Below are positions 28,587-37,279 of a stretch of DNA of 64,000 nt, one piece after another. Numbering within the stretch: the stretch's first letter is position 1; every line of letters starts with the position of its first letter. A model generated the notes under the pieces. It was given only the letters and a program-made list of their open reading frames with translations. It did not search any database and was not told the DNA's origin. Source of the stretch: Firmicutes bacterium HGW-Firmicutes-16 (GTDB lineage Bacteria > Bacillota > Clostridia > Oscillospirales > Oscillospiraceae). Where the stretch lies: the NCBI GenBank assembly GCA_002841545.1, contig PGZZ01000002.1:186001-250000 (forward strand), read 5' to 3'. The translations under genes were made by a program, and so were the position numbers.

Positions 28587-29921
28587 ATGGCAAAATCGGC
28601 ACGTGAAGCGGCTCTGACCGTCCTGGAGCGCTGCCGCAGAGATCAGGCGTTTTCTGATGCGCTAATAGGCAGCGTCATTCAGACGACAGGACTCGACTCC
28701 AAGGACAGTGCTTTGTGTACTAGGCTGTGCTACGGAGTTTTGCAGAATATGCTGCTCTGCGACTTTTATATAGATAAATACGTAGCGATAGCGCAGAAGC
28801 TCGAGCCGAAGGTTCGCGATATACTGCGCATTTCCGTCTACCAAATACTTTTCTTGGACAGAATACCAACACATGCGGCGGTCAGCGAAGGTGTGGAGCT
28901 TTGCAAAAAGCTCGGTTTCGCAAGAGCTTCCGGTCTGGTAAACGCCGTATTACGAAGGATTGCGGAGAATAAGGACAAGCTGCCGGCAATACCTGACAAA
29001 GATTTGATTCTTTATCTTTCCATAAAATACTCAACGCCCGCGCCCCTCGTAAAAAGGCTTGCAGATGAGTTCGGGAATGATTTTACGGAAGGACTCTTAA
29101 AGGCAAACAATGAAGCTGCGCTGCTGACAATACAGGTCAATACACTTAAAACTACGTCATCAGAACTTTGCGCTTCGCTTGAAAGCAAAGGAATTGAATC
29201 AAAGCGACATGAGCTTTTGATCGACTGCTTGGAAATCTCCGGAACGGGTGATATAACCTCGCTTGATGAATACAAAAATGGTCTGTTTTATGTTCAAGAT
29301 GCCGCCGCACGCCTTGCCGTGCTCGCATCTGGAGCAAAAAACGGCGACACAGTACTTGACGCTTGCAGTGCGCCGGGTGGCAAGAGCTTTGCATCAGCGC
29401 TTATGATGCAAAACGCTGGGAAAATTCTTTCTTGCGATATTCACGAAAACAAGCTCGTTCGCGTCAGAGAGGGCGCGGAAAGGCTCGGCATAGGTATTAT
29501 TTCTACAGGCGTCATGGACGCTGCAAAGCCCGACGAAGACTCTATGGGAGCATTTGACCTAGTTATCGCGGACGTTCCGTGCTCTGGGCTCGGGGTCATA
29601 AGGAAAAAACCTGATATTCGATATAAGGATCTGAAAGAAATCGAAAGGTTGCCTGAAACGCAGCTTGCCATATTGGACGGGCTGTCAAACTGTGTTAAAC
29701 CGGGCGGAGCGCTGCTTTATTCGACCTGCACCGTGCTTGAAGCGGAAAACGGCGGCGTTATCGACCGCTTCCTCAAAGAACACAAGGAGTTTTCTGCCGA
29801 AGGGTTCAACCTTCCAGAGCCAATCGGCAATTCGGAAAGCGGAAGATTGAACCTATACCCGCATATACATCATACCGACGGTTTTTTTATCTGTAAGCTG
29901 AGGAAACATAATGAAAACTGA
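28587..29921 (+). CDS. rsmB: 16S rRNA (cytosine-967-C5)-methyltransferase
   Basis: SAM-dependent methyltransferase of 444 aa. N-terminal NusB-like RNA-binding domain (AREAALTVLERCRRDQAFSDALI), then the catalytic domain with SAM loop LDACSAPGGKSF and catalytic cysteines in DVPCSGLGVIRKKPDIR and STCTVLEAENG. It overlaps rlmN by 11 bases. Confidence 0.94.
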   Translation: MAKSAREAALTVLERCRRDQAFSDALIGSVIQTTGLDSKDSALCTRLCYGVLQNMLLCDFYIDKYVAIAQKLEPKVRDILRISVYQILFLDRIPTHAAVSEGVELCKKLGFARASGLVNAVLRRIAENKDKLPAIPDKDLILYLSIKYSTPAPLVKRLADEFGNDFTEGLLKANNEAALLTIQVNTLKTTSSELCASLESKGIESKRHELLIDCLEISGTGDITSLDEYKNGLFYVQDAAARLAVLASGAKNGDTVLDACSAPGGKSFASALMMQNAGKILSCDIHENKLVRVREGAERLGIGIISTGVMDAAKPDEDSMGAFDLVIADVPCSGLGVIRKKPDIRYKDLKEIERLPETQLAILDGLSNCVKPGGALLYSTCTVLEAENGGVIDRFLKEHKEFSAEGFNLPEPIGNSESGRLNLYPHIHHTDGFFICKLRKHNEN

Positions 29922-30954
29922 TATTAAATCCATGCTTCCCGAAGAAATTGAAGCAGCGCTTAGTGAAATAGGCGAGCCGAAATTTCGCGCAAAGCAGATT
30001 TTTACATGGCTTAGCCGGGGAGTGCGCGCCTTTGAGGAGATGTCCGACCTATCTAAAAAGCTCAGAACCGCATTGGATGAAAGGTTTTTAATTACAAGTC
30101 CACAGCCGATACGCAAGCAAGTATCGGAGCTTGACGGAACGATTAAATATCTTTGGGAACTTGCGGACGGGAACGCTGTTGAAACAGTTGTTATGTCCTA
30201 TAAGCACGGCAATACCGTATGCATTTCGACTCAGGTAGGCTGCCGTCAAGGCTGTGCATTCTGCGCCTCAACGATAGGCGGGCTTGTACGCAACCTTGAG
30301 CCTTCGGAAATGCTCGACGAGGTGCTATTTTCTCAAATTGACTCAGGACACGAAATTTCGAACATTGTTCTGATGGGTATTGGCGAGCCGCTGGATAATT
30401 ATGACAACGTAATTCAGTTCATAAAGCTTGTGAATCACCCGCTTGGGATGAACATAGGGATGCGGCATATTTCGCTCTCGACCTGCGGCCTTACAGAAAA
30501 AATTGACAAACTGGCAGAACTTAATCTACAATTGACATTATCGATATCTCTCCACGCGCCGGACGACGAGACGCGCTCAAAACTCATGCCGGCAAACAAG
30601 GGCAGGGGAGTCGCTGAGCTAATTTCGGCCTGCAAGCGCTATTTTGAACGCACCGGTCGGAGGATATCGTTCGAATATGCAATGATTGACGGCGTTAACG
30701 ACACGCCTGAGCAGGCAAAGAAGCTCGCAGGGCTCGCGAAACAATGTGGAGCACATATAAACCTTATCCCACTGAATCACGTTGAGGAGAGGGCTTATGG
30801 ACCCACAACAGCGGAAAACCTGAAAAAATTTATCAGCATTCTCGAGGATAACGGAGCCAATTCAACAGTACGCAGAAAGCTCGGCGGCGACGTTGAGGCT
30901 TCCTGCGGGCAGCTCAGAAGAAAAGCCACCAAAGAAGGCACATCAAAGATATGA
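29911..30954 (+). CDS. rlmN: 23S rRNA/tRNA adenine C2 methyltransferase (radical SAM)
   Basis: Methylates A2503 of 23S rRNA and A37 of some tRNAs by a radical SAM mechanism. The CxxxCxxC cluster motif is GCRQGCAFCAS; the second catalytic cysteine lies near the end in VEASCGQLRR. 347 aa, standard length. It precedes stp-prkC as in B. subtilis. Confidence 0.95.
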   Translation: MKTDIKSMLPEEIEAALSEIGEPKFRAKQIFTWLSRGVRAFEEMSDLSKKLRTALDERFLITSPQPIRKQVSELDGTIKYLWELADGNAVETVVMSYKHGNTVCISTQVGCRQGCAFCASTIGGLVRNLEPSEMLDEVLFSQIDSGHEISNIVLMGIGEPLDNYDNVIQFIKLVNHPLGMNIGMRHISLSTCGLTEKIDKLAELNLQLTLSISLHAPDDETRSKLMPANKGRGVAELISACKRYFERTGRRISFEYAMIDGVNDTPEQAKKLAGLAKQCGAHINLIPLNHVEERAYGPTTAENLKKFISILEDNGANSTVRRKLGGDVEASCGQLRRKATKEGTSKI

Positions 30955-31009
30955 ACCCAAAGGCCTGCGCCTGGGACATAAAAGAGTCCACAGCGCATAG
31001 GAGGAACAA

Positions 31010-31744
31010 ATGAAAGGCTACACCATAACCGATGTCGGTAAGGTGAGAAGAGAAAATCAGGACTGTGTTAGATATTACCAGAACGTAACGCCGTCTTTTG
31101 CCGTTCTCGTGCTCTGCGACGGCATGGGAGGCGCGAACGCTGGAAAAATCGCAAGTGAGATTGCTCTCTCATCCTTTATCACGGAGATATCCGAGCATCT
31201 ATCCGACAAGAAACGAAAAGAAAGCATTGCTGCGGCAGCTCGGCTTGCATCTGCTGAAGCAAACGAACAGGTATTTAAGCGTGCAAGTACCGACAAAACA
31301 TGCGAGGGAATGGGAACGACTCTTGTTGCGGCGATTGTTAAGGGCAAAGAAAGCTGTATTGTGAACGTAGGCGACAGCCGCGCTTACCTCATTTCAGAAG
31401 GCGCCATTACGCAGGTTACGCGCGACCACTCTTTCGTAGAAGAAATGGTTGGAAAAGGCGCAATAACAAGAGAACAGGCGCGGAACCATCCAAGAAAAAA
31501 CATAATTACGCGTGCGCTTGGCGTTGACAAGATTGTTGTCTGTGATACATTTGCACCTGAATTCAAGAAAAACGACCTGCTTCTGCTTTGCTCGGACGGT
31601 TTGAGCAATACGCTAAGCGACTCTGAGATACTAGAGATCGTCAATAGCAAAAAAGACCTTCCCGATTTAGGGAAAGAGCTCCTTGACATGGCGCTTTCGA
31701 GAGGCGCTCCCGACAACGTTACTGTAGGACTTCTTCGCAAATAA
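31010..31744 (+). CDS. stp: PP2C-type Ser/Thr protein phosphatase Stp/PrpC
   Basis: Metal-dependent phosphatase that reverses PrkC phosphorylation. Motifs: VRRENQD, LCDGMGGANAG, VNVGDSRAYLI, CSDGLSNTL, GAPDNVT. 244 aa, no membrane segment. AGGAGG precedes the ATG. It is in the conserved pair with the kinase. Confidence 0.95.
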   Translation: MKGYTITDVGKVRRENQDCVRYYQNVTPSFAVLVLCDGMGGANAGKIASEIALSSFITEISEHLSDKKRKESIAAAARLASAEANEQVFKRASTDKTCEGMGTTLVAAIVKGKESCIVNVGDSRAYLISEGAITQVTRDHSFVEEMVGKGAITREQARNHPRKNIITRALGVDKIVVCDTFAPEFKKNDLLLLCSDGLSNTLSDSEILEIVNSKKDLPDLGKELLDMALSRGAPDNVTVGLLRK

Positions 31745-31772
31745 TCTTAACCTCATTTTTGGAGGATAAATA

Positions 31773-33533
31773 ATGGAAAATTGTATGGACAGGTATCTGG
31801 GGCAGATACTTGACAACAGATATGAAATCCTTGAAATGATCGGCTCCGGCGGTATGGCGGTTGTCTACAAAGCCCTTTGCCACAGACTTAACCGTTATGT
31901 TGCCGTAAAAATACTAAAGGATGAATTTGCCTGTGACATTGAGTTCCGCGAGCACTTCAGAGCGGAATCACAGGCCGTTGCCATGCTTTCACACACGAAC
32001 ATAGTGTCGGTCTACGACTTCAGTCGCGATTCAGACTGTCAATATATTGTTATGGAACTGCTGGAAGGAATTACTCTTAAGCAGTACATGCAGAAAAAGG
32101 GCGCTCTCAGCTGGAAAGAGGCGCTCCACTTTGCCACGCAGATTGCGCGGGCGCTAAGTCACGCCCACAGCAAGGGTATAGTCCACCGCGATATTAAGCC
32201 GCAGAACATCATGGTGGTTAAAGACGGGAGCATCAAAGTCGCTGATTTCGGTATCGCGCATCTCCAAAACGAGAGTAACTGCGAAACTCCCGAGACTATG
32301 GGTTCCATCCATTACATCAGCCCCGAGCAGGTGCACGGAGACCCCGTTGACGCGCGTGCCGATATATATTCTCTGGGCGTTGTGATGTATGAAATGCTTA
32401 CTGGCAGACTTCCCTATGAAGGCGACACCGTCGAAGCCATCGCAGTTTTGCACTTAGGTCAGATGCTGACGCTTCCGGGAGATATAAATCCTGATATCCC
32501 TGTCCAGCTCGAGGATATCACACTTAAAGCAATGGCAGCCGAAATTGATGAACGATATCAGTCCGCAGACGGGCTTTTAAACGACCTTGAGGCATTCCGC
32601 AAGAATCAGGCTCTGCTTGGCATTGATCCTGGCACCGTAGAGGATGATGTAGACGGAGGAAGTCAAAAAAAAGGACGCTCGCGTTCAAACGAAAGCTATG
32701 CGCACAGAAAAGCCCGTTCGAGGACAGTCAGCACCTTTTCGGGCTATACGCTGATAGTGGTATTTCTTCTTGTTGTGGTCTCGTTTCTTTGGAAATTTTG
32801 GCTGGCAGACTTTTTTGTTGATTCAGGAAGAATCGATATTCCGAGCTTTGTCGGTGAGGAAATTAAGGATGTCACAAACAGCGATGCTTATAAAGGTTCT
32901 TTTATTTTTACTGTAATTTTTGCTATTGACCCCTCTGTACCGGAAGGACAAATCATTAGTCAGGATCCCGAGGCGGGACGAAGCATCGCTGTCAGTGAGG
33001 GTGGTGTCGATATTGAGCTTGTTGTGAGTACGGGTATCAAGATGACCACAATGCCGGATATGACGAACCATGAGTACCGCGAAGCGAAGCTCTCATTGGA
33101 ACAGCTCGGCTTTGTAGTTGAAATCGCGACGCTTGCCTCCGATTCAATTACAGAGGGCTATGTAGTCAGCACAAAACCAGCGGCAAACGAACAGGTCGCG
33201 CAGGGAGCAACCGTTACGCTCTCAGTAAGCGGCGGGCCTGAGCTCAAACAGGTCACGATGCCTAGCGTTGTCGGCAAAACAAAAAGCTCAGCAATCTCAA
33301 AGCTTACCGAGCTTAATCTCGATGTCGGAAGCATCAGCGAGGTTGAAGATACTTCCGCCGCGGGCACGGTTATCTGGCAGAGCATCGAGTCCGGTGAATC
33401 TGTTGCAGAGCATACCGTGATATACTTAAAAGTCTCAAAGGGCCCGAAAGAAACCCCAACGCCCGAACCATCTACTCCGGTTGAGACTCCGGCAAATTCT
33501 CCATCTGATTCTACCGGGGGGACAGGTGTCTGA
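31773..33533 (+). CDS. prkC: PASTA-domain Ser/Thr protein kinase PrkC
   Basis: Membrane kinase that senses cell-wall muropeptides; in spores PrkC triggers germination. The 586-aa product has a kinase domain (about 10-270) with GSGGMAVVYKA, VAVKIL, HRDIKPQN and DFG, a juxtamembrane basic segment, one transmembrane helix (about 325-345) and three extracellular PASTA repeats (about 350-560), then a Thr/Pro-rich tail. Stop overlaps the rsgA ATG. Confidence 0.95.
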   Translation: MENCMDRYLGQILDNRYEILEMIGSGGMAVVYKALCHRLNRYVAVKILKDEFACDIEFREHFRAESQAVAMLSHTNIVSVYDFSRDSDCQYIVMELLEGITLKQYMQKKGALSWKEALHFATQIARALSHAHSKGIVHRDIKPQNIMVVKDGSIKVADFGIAHLQNESNCETPETMGSIHYISPEQVHGDPVDARADIYSLGVVMYEMLTGRLPYEGDTVEAIAVLHLGQMLTLPGDINPDIPVQLEDITLKAMAAEIDERYQSADGLLNDLEAFRKNQALLGIDPGTVEDDVDGGSQKKGRSRSNESYAHRKARSRTVSTFSGYTLIVVFLLVVVSFLWKFWLADFFVDSGRIDIPSFVGEEIKDVTNSDAYKGSFIFTVIFAIDPSVPEGQIISQDPEAGRSIAVSEGGVDIELVVSTGIKMTTMPDMTNHEYREAKLSLEQLGFVVEIATLASDSITEGYVVSTKPAANEQVAQGATVTLSVSGGPELKQVTMPSVVGKTKSSAISKLTELNLDVGSISEVEDTSAAGTVIWQSIESGESVAEHTVIYLKVSKGPKETPTPEPSTPVETPANSPSDSTGGTGV

Positions 33534-34414
33534 TGCCAACTGGAACAATTGTAAAAGCTCTCAGCGGGTTCTACTATGTCAATACCGATTGCGGTGTCAT
33601 CGAATGCAGAGCGCGCGGAAGGTTCAGACTGGACGGAGTTTCTCCGCTAGTCGGGGACAGGGTGGAGATTGTACTTGACCCTAATGGGAAAGGCACGGTT
33701 GACATAATACATGAACGGAAAAATAGCTTTTTCCGTCCGTCGGTAGCCAATATCGACTGCATGGTAATACTTGCGTCAGCGGTGAACCCAATAACCGATC
33801 CATTTTTAATCGACAGAGTCACAGCTCTTGCGGAAAATGCAGGCTGTGAAGTGATCGTCTGTGTTAATAAAACGGATATGGACTCAGGTGATAGGCTTTT
33901 TGAAATCTACAGTACAACCGGCTACACCCTCATCAGAACGAGCGCCACAACAGGCGAAGGCATCTCTGAGCTGAAAGCTGCAATTAGGGGAAAGCTGTGC
34001 GCGTTTACAGGGAACTCCGGCGTCGGAAAATCGAGCCTTCTGAACGCTCTTTCTCCGGAGCTGGATATCAAGGTCGGCGAGGTGAGTGATAAGCTTGGCA
34101 GAGGCAGACACACCACTCGCCATGTGGAGATTTTTTCGCTTGGTGACGGAGCATATATTGCCGACACGCCCGGCTTTGGCTCCTTTGACATGGAAAAAAT
34201 GGAGCACATTCCAAAAGAAAACCTCCAGTATTCTTTCCAAGAGTTTGCACCCTATATCGGGAAATGCCGCTTTGACGACTGCGCGCATATTAAAGAACCT
34301 GGCTGTGCGATTCTCGGAGCAGTCAAAAAAGGTGTTATCAGCCTCTCCCGGCATGAGAGCTATGCAAAGCTATATGAGCTTGCCTCACAGATAAAAGACT
34401 GGGAAGTCAAATAA
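33533..34414 (+). CDS. rsgA: Ribosome small subunit GTPase A
   Basis: Circularly permuted GTPase that checks 30S maturation. OB-fold N-terminus, G4 NKTD, G1 GNSGVGKSSLLN, G3 DTPGF, and a C-terminal zinc site (CRFDDCAHIKEPGC). 293 aa. In B. subtilis rpe and thiN follow here; neither does in this window, where thiN is about 29 kb away. Confidence 0.95.
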   Translation: MPTGTIVKALSGFYYVNTDCGVIECRARGRFRLDGVSPLVGDRVEIVLDPNGKGTVDIIHERKNSFFRPSVANIDCMVILASAVNPITDPFLIDRVTALAENAGCEVIVCVNKTDMDSGDRLFEIYSTTGYTLIRTSATTGEGISELKAAIRGKLCAFTGNSGVGKSSLLNALSPELDIKVGEVSDKLGRGRHTTRHVEIFSLGDGAYIADTPGFGSFDMEKMEHIPKENLQYSFQEFAPYIGKCRFDDCAHIKEPGCAILGAVKKGVISLSRHESYAKLYELASQIKDWEVK

Positions 34415-34419
34415 TCGCA

Positions 34420-34479
34420 TTCACAAAATCAATCCCCTTTGCGTATAATGTACCGGGTACAGAATATGCAAAGGGGATT
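34420..34479 (+). promoter_or_regulatory. Promoter inside a perfect 10-bp inverted repeat
   Basis: TTCACA (34420-34425), 18-base spacer, TATAAT (34444-34449). Two perfect arms, AATCCCCTTT (34431-34440) and AAAGGGGATT (34470-34479), flank the -10 element, and a small palindrome GTACCGGGTAC lies between. The left arm is upstream of the expected RNA start, so this is more likely a DNA operator than an RNA hairpin of this transcript, though it could act as a terminator for rsgA readthrough. Confidence 0.5.
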
Positions 34480-34504
34480 TTATTGTCTGAAAGGAGGTAA
34501 GACC

Positions 34505-34660
34505 TTGAAAAAAAACGGCAGGCCTCGGTGTAGGATTGGCTGTTTGGTCGCTCTGCTCGGAGTTTTTGTTTTGCTTGCGCTGATTCTGCCTCCGTCGTTT
34601 TGGTGGTTCGTTCTGGGCGCAGTCCTAATATATGTAGGTCTGTGCGTGATAAGATGGTGA
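34505..34660 (+). CDS. Small two-helix membrane protein
   Basis: 51-aa protein: a basic, Cys-containing start (KKNGRPRCRIGC) then two hydrophobic helices (LVALLGVFVLLALILPPSF; WFVLGAVLIYVGLCVI). TTG 34505 is chosen for the perfect AAAGGAGG eight bases upstream; the longer frame from 34439 lies over the promoter. It sits just before a spoVM-like gene and a spore coat-type gene, so a sporulation role is possible. I do not recognise a family. Confidence 0.6.
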   Translation: MKKNGRPRCRIGCLVALLGVFVLLALILPPSFWWFVLGAVLIYVGLCVIRW

Positions 34661-34687
34661 AGGTATATTCATGAATGGAGGGACTAT

Positions 34688-34753
34688 ATGAGAATAATGG
34701 TTTTTTGCCCGCCGAGGTGCATTCGAAATTTCCTGAGGAGAATTATTCACTAG
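34688..34753 (+). CDS. spoVM: SpoVM-like 21-aa amphipathic peptide
   Basis: A 22-codon frame (ATG to TAG) with GGAGGG six bases upstream. The peptide begins MRIMVFCPP, continues with alternating basic and hydrophobic residues, and ends FLRRIIH. It shares with B. subtilis SpoVM (26 aa) the pattern Met-basic-hydrophobic start, Pro9, a basic residue at 10, Arg17 and hydrophobic 15-16 and 19-20. SpoVM sits on the curved forespore membrane and anchors SpoIVA. In B. subtilis spoVM lies in this same priA-rsgA neighbourhood, and the next gene here is a DUF3794-LysM spore protein. It is five residues shorter than the Bacillus protein. Confidence 0.65.
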   Translation: MRIMVFCPPRCIRNFLRRIIH

Positions 34754-34790
34754 ATATACGAGCTCAAATAAAAGAATAATCCGCTCGTTC

Positions 34791-34818
34791 TTGACATACT
34801 GTTAATTGAAACAGTAAT
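34791..34818 (+). promoter_or_regulatory. Promoter with palindrome in its spacer, before DUF3794-LysM
   Basis: Perfect TTGACA at 34791-34796, 16-base spacer, AGTAAT as a poor -10. The spacer region carries TACTGTT-AATTGA-AACAGTA (34797-34816 region), two perfect 7-bp arms, a candidate operator. Weak -10 is consistent with an activated or alternative-sigma promoter. Confidence 0.4.
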
Positions 34819-34833
34819 GAAAGGACTGATAAT

Positions 34834-36357
34834 ATGCGCGTCGCGCTTCATCGCGTTGAAAGCGATTGCTTGAAACCTATATACGACAATGTGATTTTGA
34901 AAGAGGAAACTCTTGAGCTTGTCGTTCCCGACGTTAGCGCGGATATCGGCAAAATACTCGATGTCCGCGGCCAGCTTCTTGTTTCATCCCAAAAGACTAA
35001 AACCGATGAGATACATTTCATTGCCTCGGTTGAAGTATCTGTTATCTACGCGGGAGAGGATAGCGGCAAAGTCCAGTACGTTATGGCAAATATCCCTCTC
35101 GAAATGACCGTGCCGGTAGCCGGAGCAGACGAAAATTCAAAGCTAGTCACAAGGTGGGAGCTTTGCTGTTTGGACGCAAGATTGCTGAATCCTCGCAAGC
35201 TATTGCTTCGGGCAGATGTATCAGCTAATATCGTCGTCTATGCACCGGATAAGTTCATGATCTGGGACAACTTATCCGAGGGTGAAACACAGCCTGTTTA
35301 CGTTTTGAAGAAAGAGGTTGAACACACCCTCGTTGTTGGAGTGCGTGAAAAAAGCTTTGTTGTCACCGATGAACATAAGCTTCCCGCCGACAAGGAGCAA
35401 AGCGCAAAAATGCTTAGCGCTGAAACCGAAATTTGTGTGCAGGACGCCAAGGCGGTTGGGAACAAAATCATCATTAAGGCACTGGCAAAGACCATGGCGG
35501 TGTTTTTAAATGAAACCGACGGTAGTCTTTTTGACAACCTATTTACAACGCAGTTTTCGCAGATTATTGAAGTGGATACATTCGGCGACAATATTATGAA
35601 CACGGTTAATATCCTGCTCAAGGATGCGGAGTTTACCATGGTTTCCAATAGGGAAAATGGCTTTGCATGCCAGGTGACGCTGCAGATGGTTGCGCAGGCA
35701 GTCAGCAAGGAAAATAAGGTCTCCGTTTACGTCGCCGATGCCTACAGCAACGCTTTCAAGCTTAATATGGAAGCCGAAGATATAAGACTGATGAAATGTC
35801 TGCCGCAGAGCCCGCTCATGATGAATATGAGATGCAAAATGAAGTCGGGCACCGCGATGACGGAAATCATGTATGCATGTGTTTCCGAAGTCTGCACGGA
35901 AATAGAAGGAAACGCAATCAGAGTTTCCTTGAGTGTCAGTGGAGTCGGTAAATCGGAGAGCGGAGAGCTGGAAGCGATCGACATGAAGCTGAGCGAAGAA
36001 GAGACAGTTGATATAATGAGAAACCAGAAGCTCAGTATCGTTTCCGTATGCTGCGAAAAGCCGATGATGATTGGATCGCCGCAGAATGCGGAGATTAGCG
36101 TCGGAGTCGAAATTACATACTGCATAAAAGAGACATCGGAAATTAGCGCCGTCTGCAGTCTCGAAATTTGCGAGGATTGCCCGATGAAAAACTGCGACCG
36201 ACCGACTCTCGTTGTGCTTTGCTCCGAAAGAGAGACTGATCTTTGGAAACTGGCGAAAAAATACGGTTCGACTATGGATATGATTGAAAACGCGAACAAA
36301 ATGAATAACGAATTTTCGCCTAAATACAGGCCGCTCCTTATACCCAGAGCCAAGTGA
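34834..36357 (+). CDS. DUF3794 (SPOCS) and LysM protein, spore coat-type
   Basis: 507-aa protein with repeated DUF3794/SPOCS beta domains (about 1-160, 170-290 and 300-440, the first beginning VALHRVESDCLKPIYDNVILKEETLELVVPD) and a C-terminal LysM (SERETDLWKLAKKYGSTMDMIENANKMN...RPLLIPRAK). Clostridial proteins of this build belong to the spore coat or assembly set, LysM binding peptidoglycan. Neighbourhood with the spoVM-like gene supports this. Confidence 0.88.
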   Translation: MRVALHRVESDCLKPIYDNVILKEETLELVVPDVSADIGKILDVRGQLLVSSQKTKTDEIHFIASVEVSVIYAGEDSGKVQYVMANIPLEMTVPVAGADENSKLVTRWELCCLDARLLNPRKLLLRADVSANIVVYAPDKFMIWDNLSEGETQPVYVLKKEVEHTLVVGVREKSFVVTDEHKLPADKEQSAKMLSAETEICVQDAKAVGNKIIIKALAKTMAVFLNETDGSLFDNLFTTQFSQIIEVDTFGDNIMNTVNILLKDAEFTMVSNRENGFACQVTLQMVAQAVSKENKVSVYVADAYSNAFKLNMEAEDIRLMKCLPQSPLMMNMRCKMKSGTAMTEIMYACVSEVCTEIEGNAIRVSLSVSGVGKSESGELEAIDMKLSEEETVDIMRNQKLSIVSVCCEKPMMIGSPQNAEISVGVEITYCIKETSEISAVCSLEICEDCPMKNCDRPTLVVLCSERETDLWKLAKKYGSTMDMIENANKMNNEFSPKYRPLLIPRAK

Positions 36358-36386
36358 CAATTAAGCAGCCGCTCCCTTAAAAATAC

Positions 36387-36415
36387 TTGCACCGCCCCTC
36401 ATTATATGGTAAAAT
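36387..36415 (+). promoter_or_regulatory. Sigma-A promoter of yebC
   Basis: TTGCAC at 36387-36392, 17-base spacer, TAAAAT at 36410-36415, then a good ribosome site (AGAGGAG) before the yebC ATG. Confidence 0.65.
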
Positions 36416-36447
36416 AGCGGAAGCAAAAGACAAGAGGAGCTGTTAAT

Positions 36448-37185
36448 ATGTCAGGTCACTCAAAGTGGCATAATATTCAGAAAACAAAGGGCGCAGCAGA
36501 CACTAAGCGCGCTCAGGCATTTACGAAAATCGCAAGGGAAATAATCGTAGCTGTCAAAGAGGGCGGAAGCGGCGATCCCGCGAATAATTCACGCCTTGCT
36601 GTTGTTATTATGAAGGCAAAGGCTGCGAATTTACCTAACGACAACATCAAGCGCGCCATCGAAAAAGGTCTGGGCGCGGGAGATTCTTCAAACTACGAAA
36701 CTATAGTGTACGAAGGCTACGGGCCTTGCGGAGTCGCCGTCATAGTTGAAACCATGACAGACAACCGCAACCGCACAGCCTCCGAAATGCGGCACTATTT
36801 TGATAAATACGGCGGGAACATGGGCATGGCGGGCTGTGTCTCCTGGTCATTCGATAAAAAGGGCGTTATAATAGTCGACAATGAGGACTTGAAGCTTAAC
36901 GAGGACACGGTCTTAGAAGCGGCGTTGGACGCCGGAGCCGATGACTGCGTCACCGAAGACGAAACCTTTGTCGTTTATACCGCTCCGGACGATTTCCAGC
37001 CTGTTGCGGCAGCGCTAGAAGCGAAGGGCTATAAATTCCTTTCGGCGGAAGTCGAAATGGTTCCGCAAAATTACATCAAGCTTACTTCGGAAGACGATAT
37101 CAAGAACATGAACAAGATGCTGGAAATGTTCGAGGATAACGAAGATGTGCAGAACGTATGGCACAACTGGGATAACGAAGACTAA
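36448..37185 (+). CDS. yebC: YebC/PmpR family protein
   Basis: 245-aa member of the YebC family, once called transcriptional regulators and recently linked to translation of proline-rich stretches. Start SGHSKWHNIQKTKGAADTKRAQAFTKIAREI is diagnostic, with PNDNIKRAIEKGLG and an acidic C-terminus. Own promoter. Confidence 0.95.
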   Translation: MSGHSKWHNIQKTKGAADTKRAQAFTKIAREIIVAVKEGGSGDPANNSRLAVVIMKAKAANLPNDNIKRAIEKGLGAGDSSNYETIVYEGYGPCGVAVIVETMTDNRNRTASEMRHYFDKYGGNMGMAGCVSWSFDKKGVIIVDNEDLKLNEDTVLEAALDAGADDCVTEDETFVVYTAPDDFQPVAAALEAKGYKFLSAEVEMVPQNYIKLTSEDDIKNMNKMLEMFEDNEDVQNVWHNWDNED

Positions 37186-37279
37186 ATACTGAATTTATTG
37201 TTTCAAGCGGCAAACAGGAGTGTTTTGTTTGCCGCTTGCTTCAACAATTACAATCGAAAAACATAGGGAGAACAGGATT

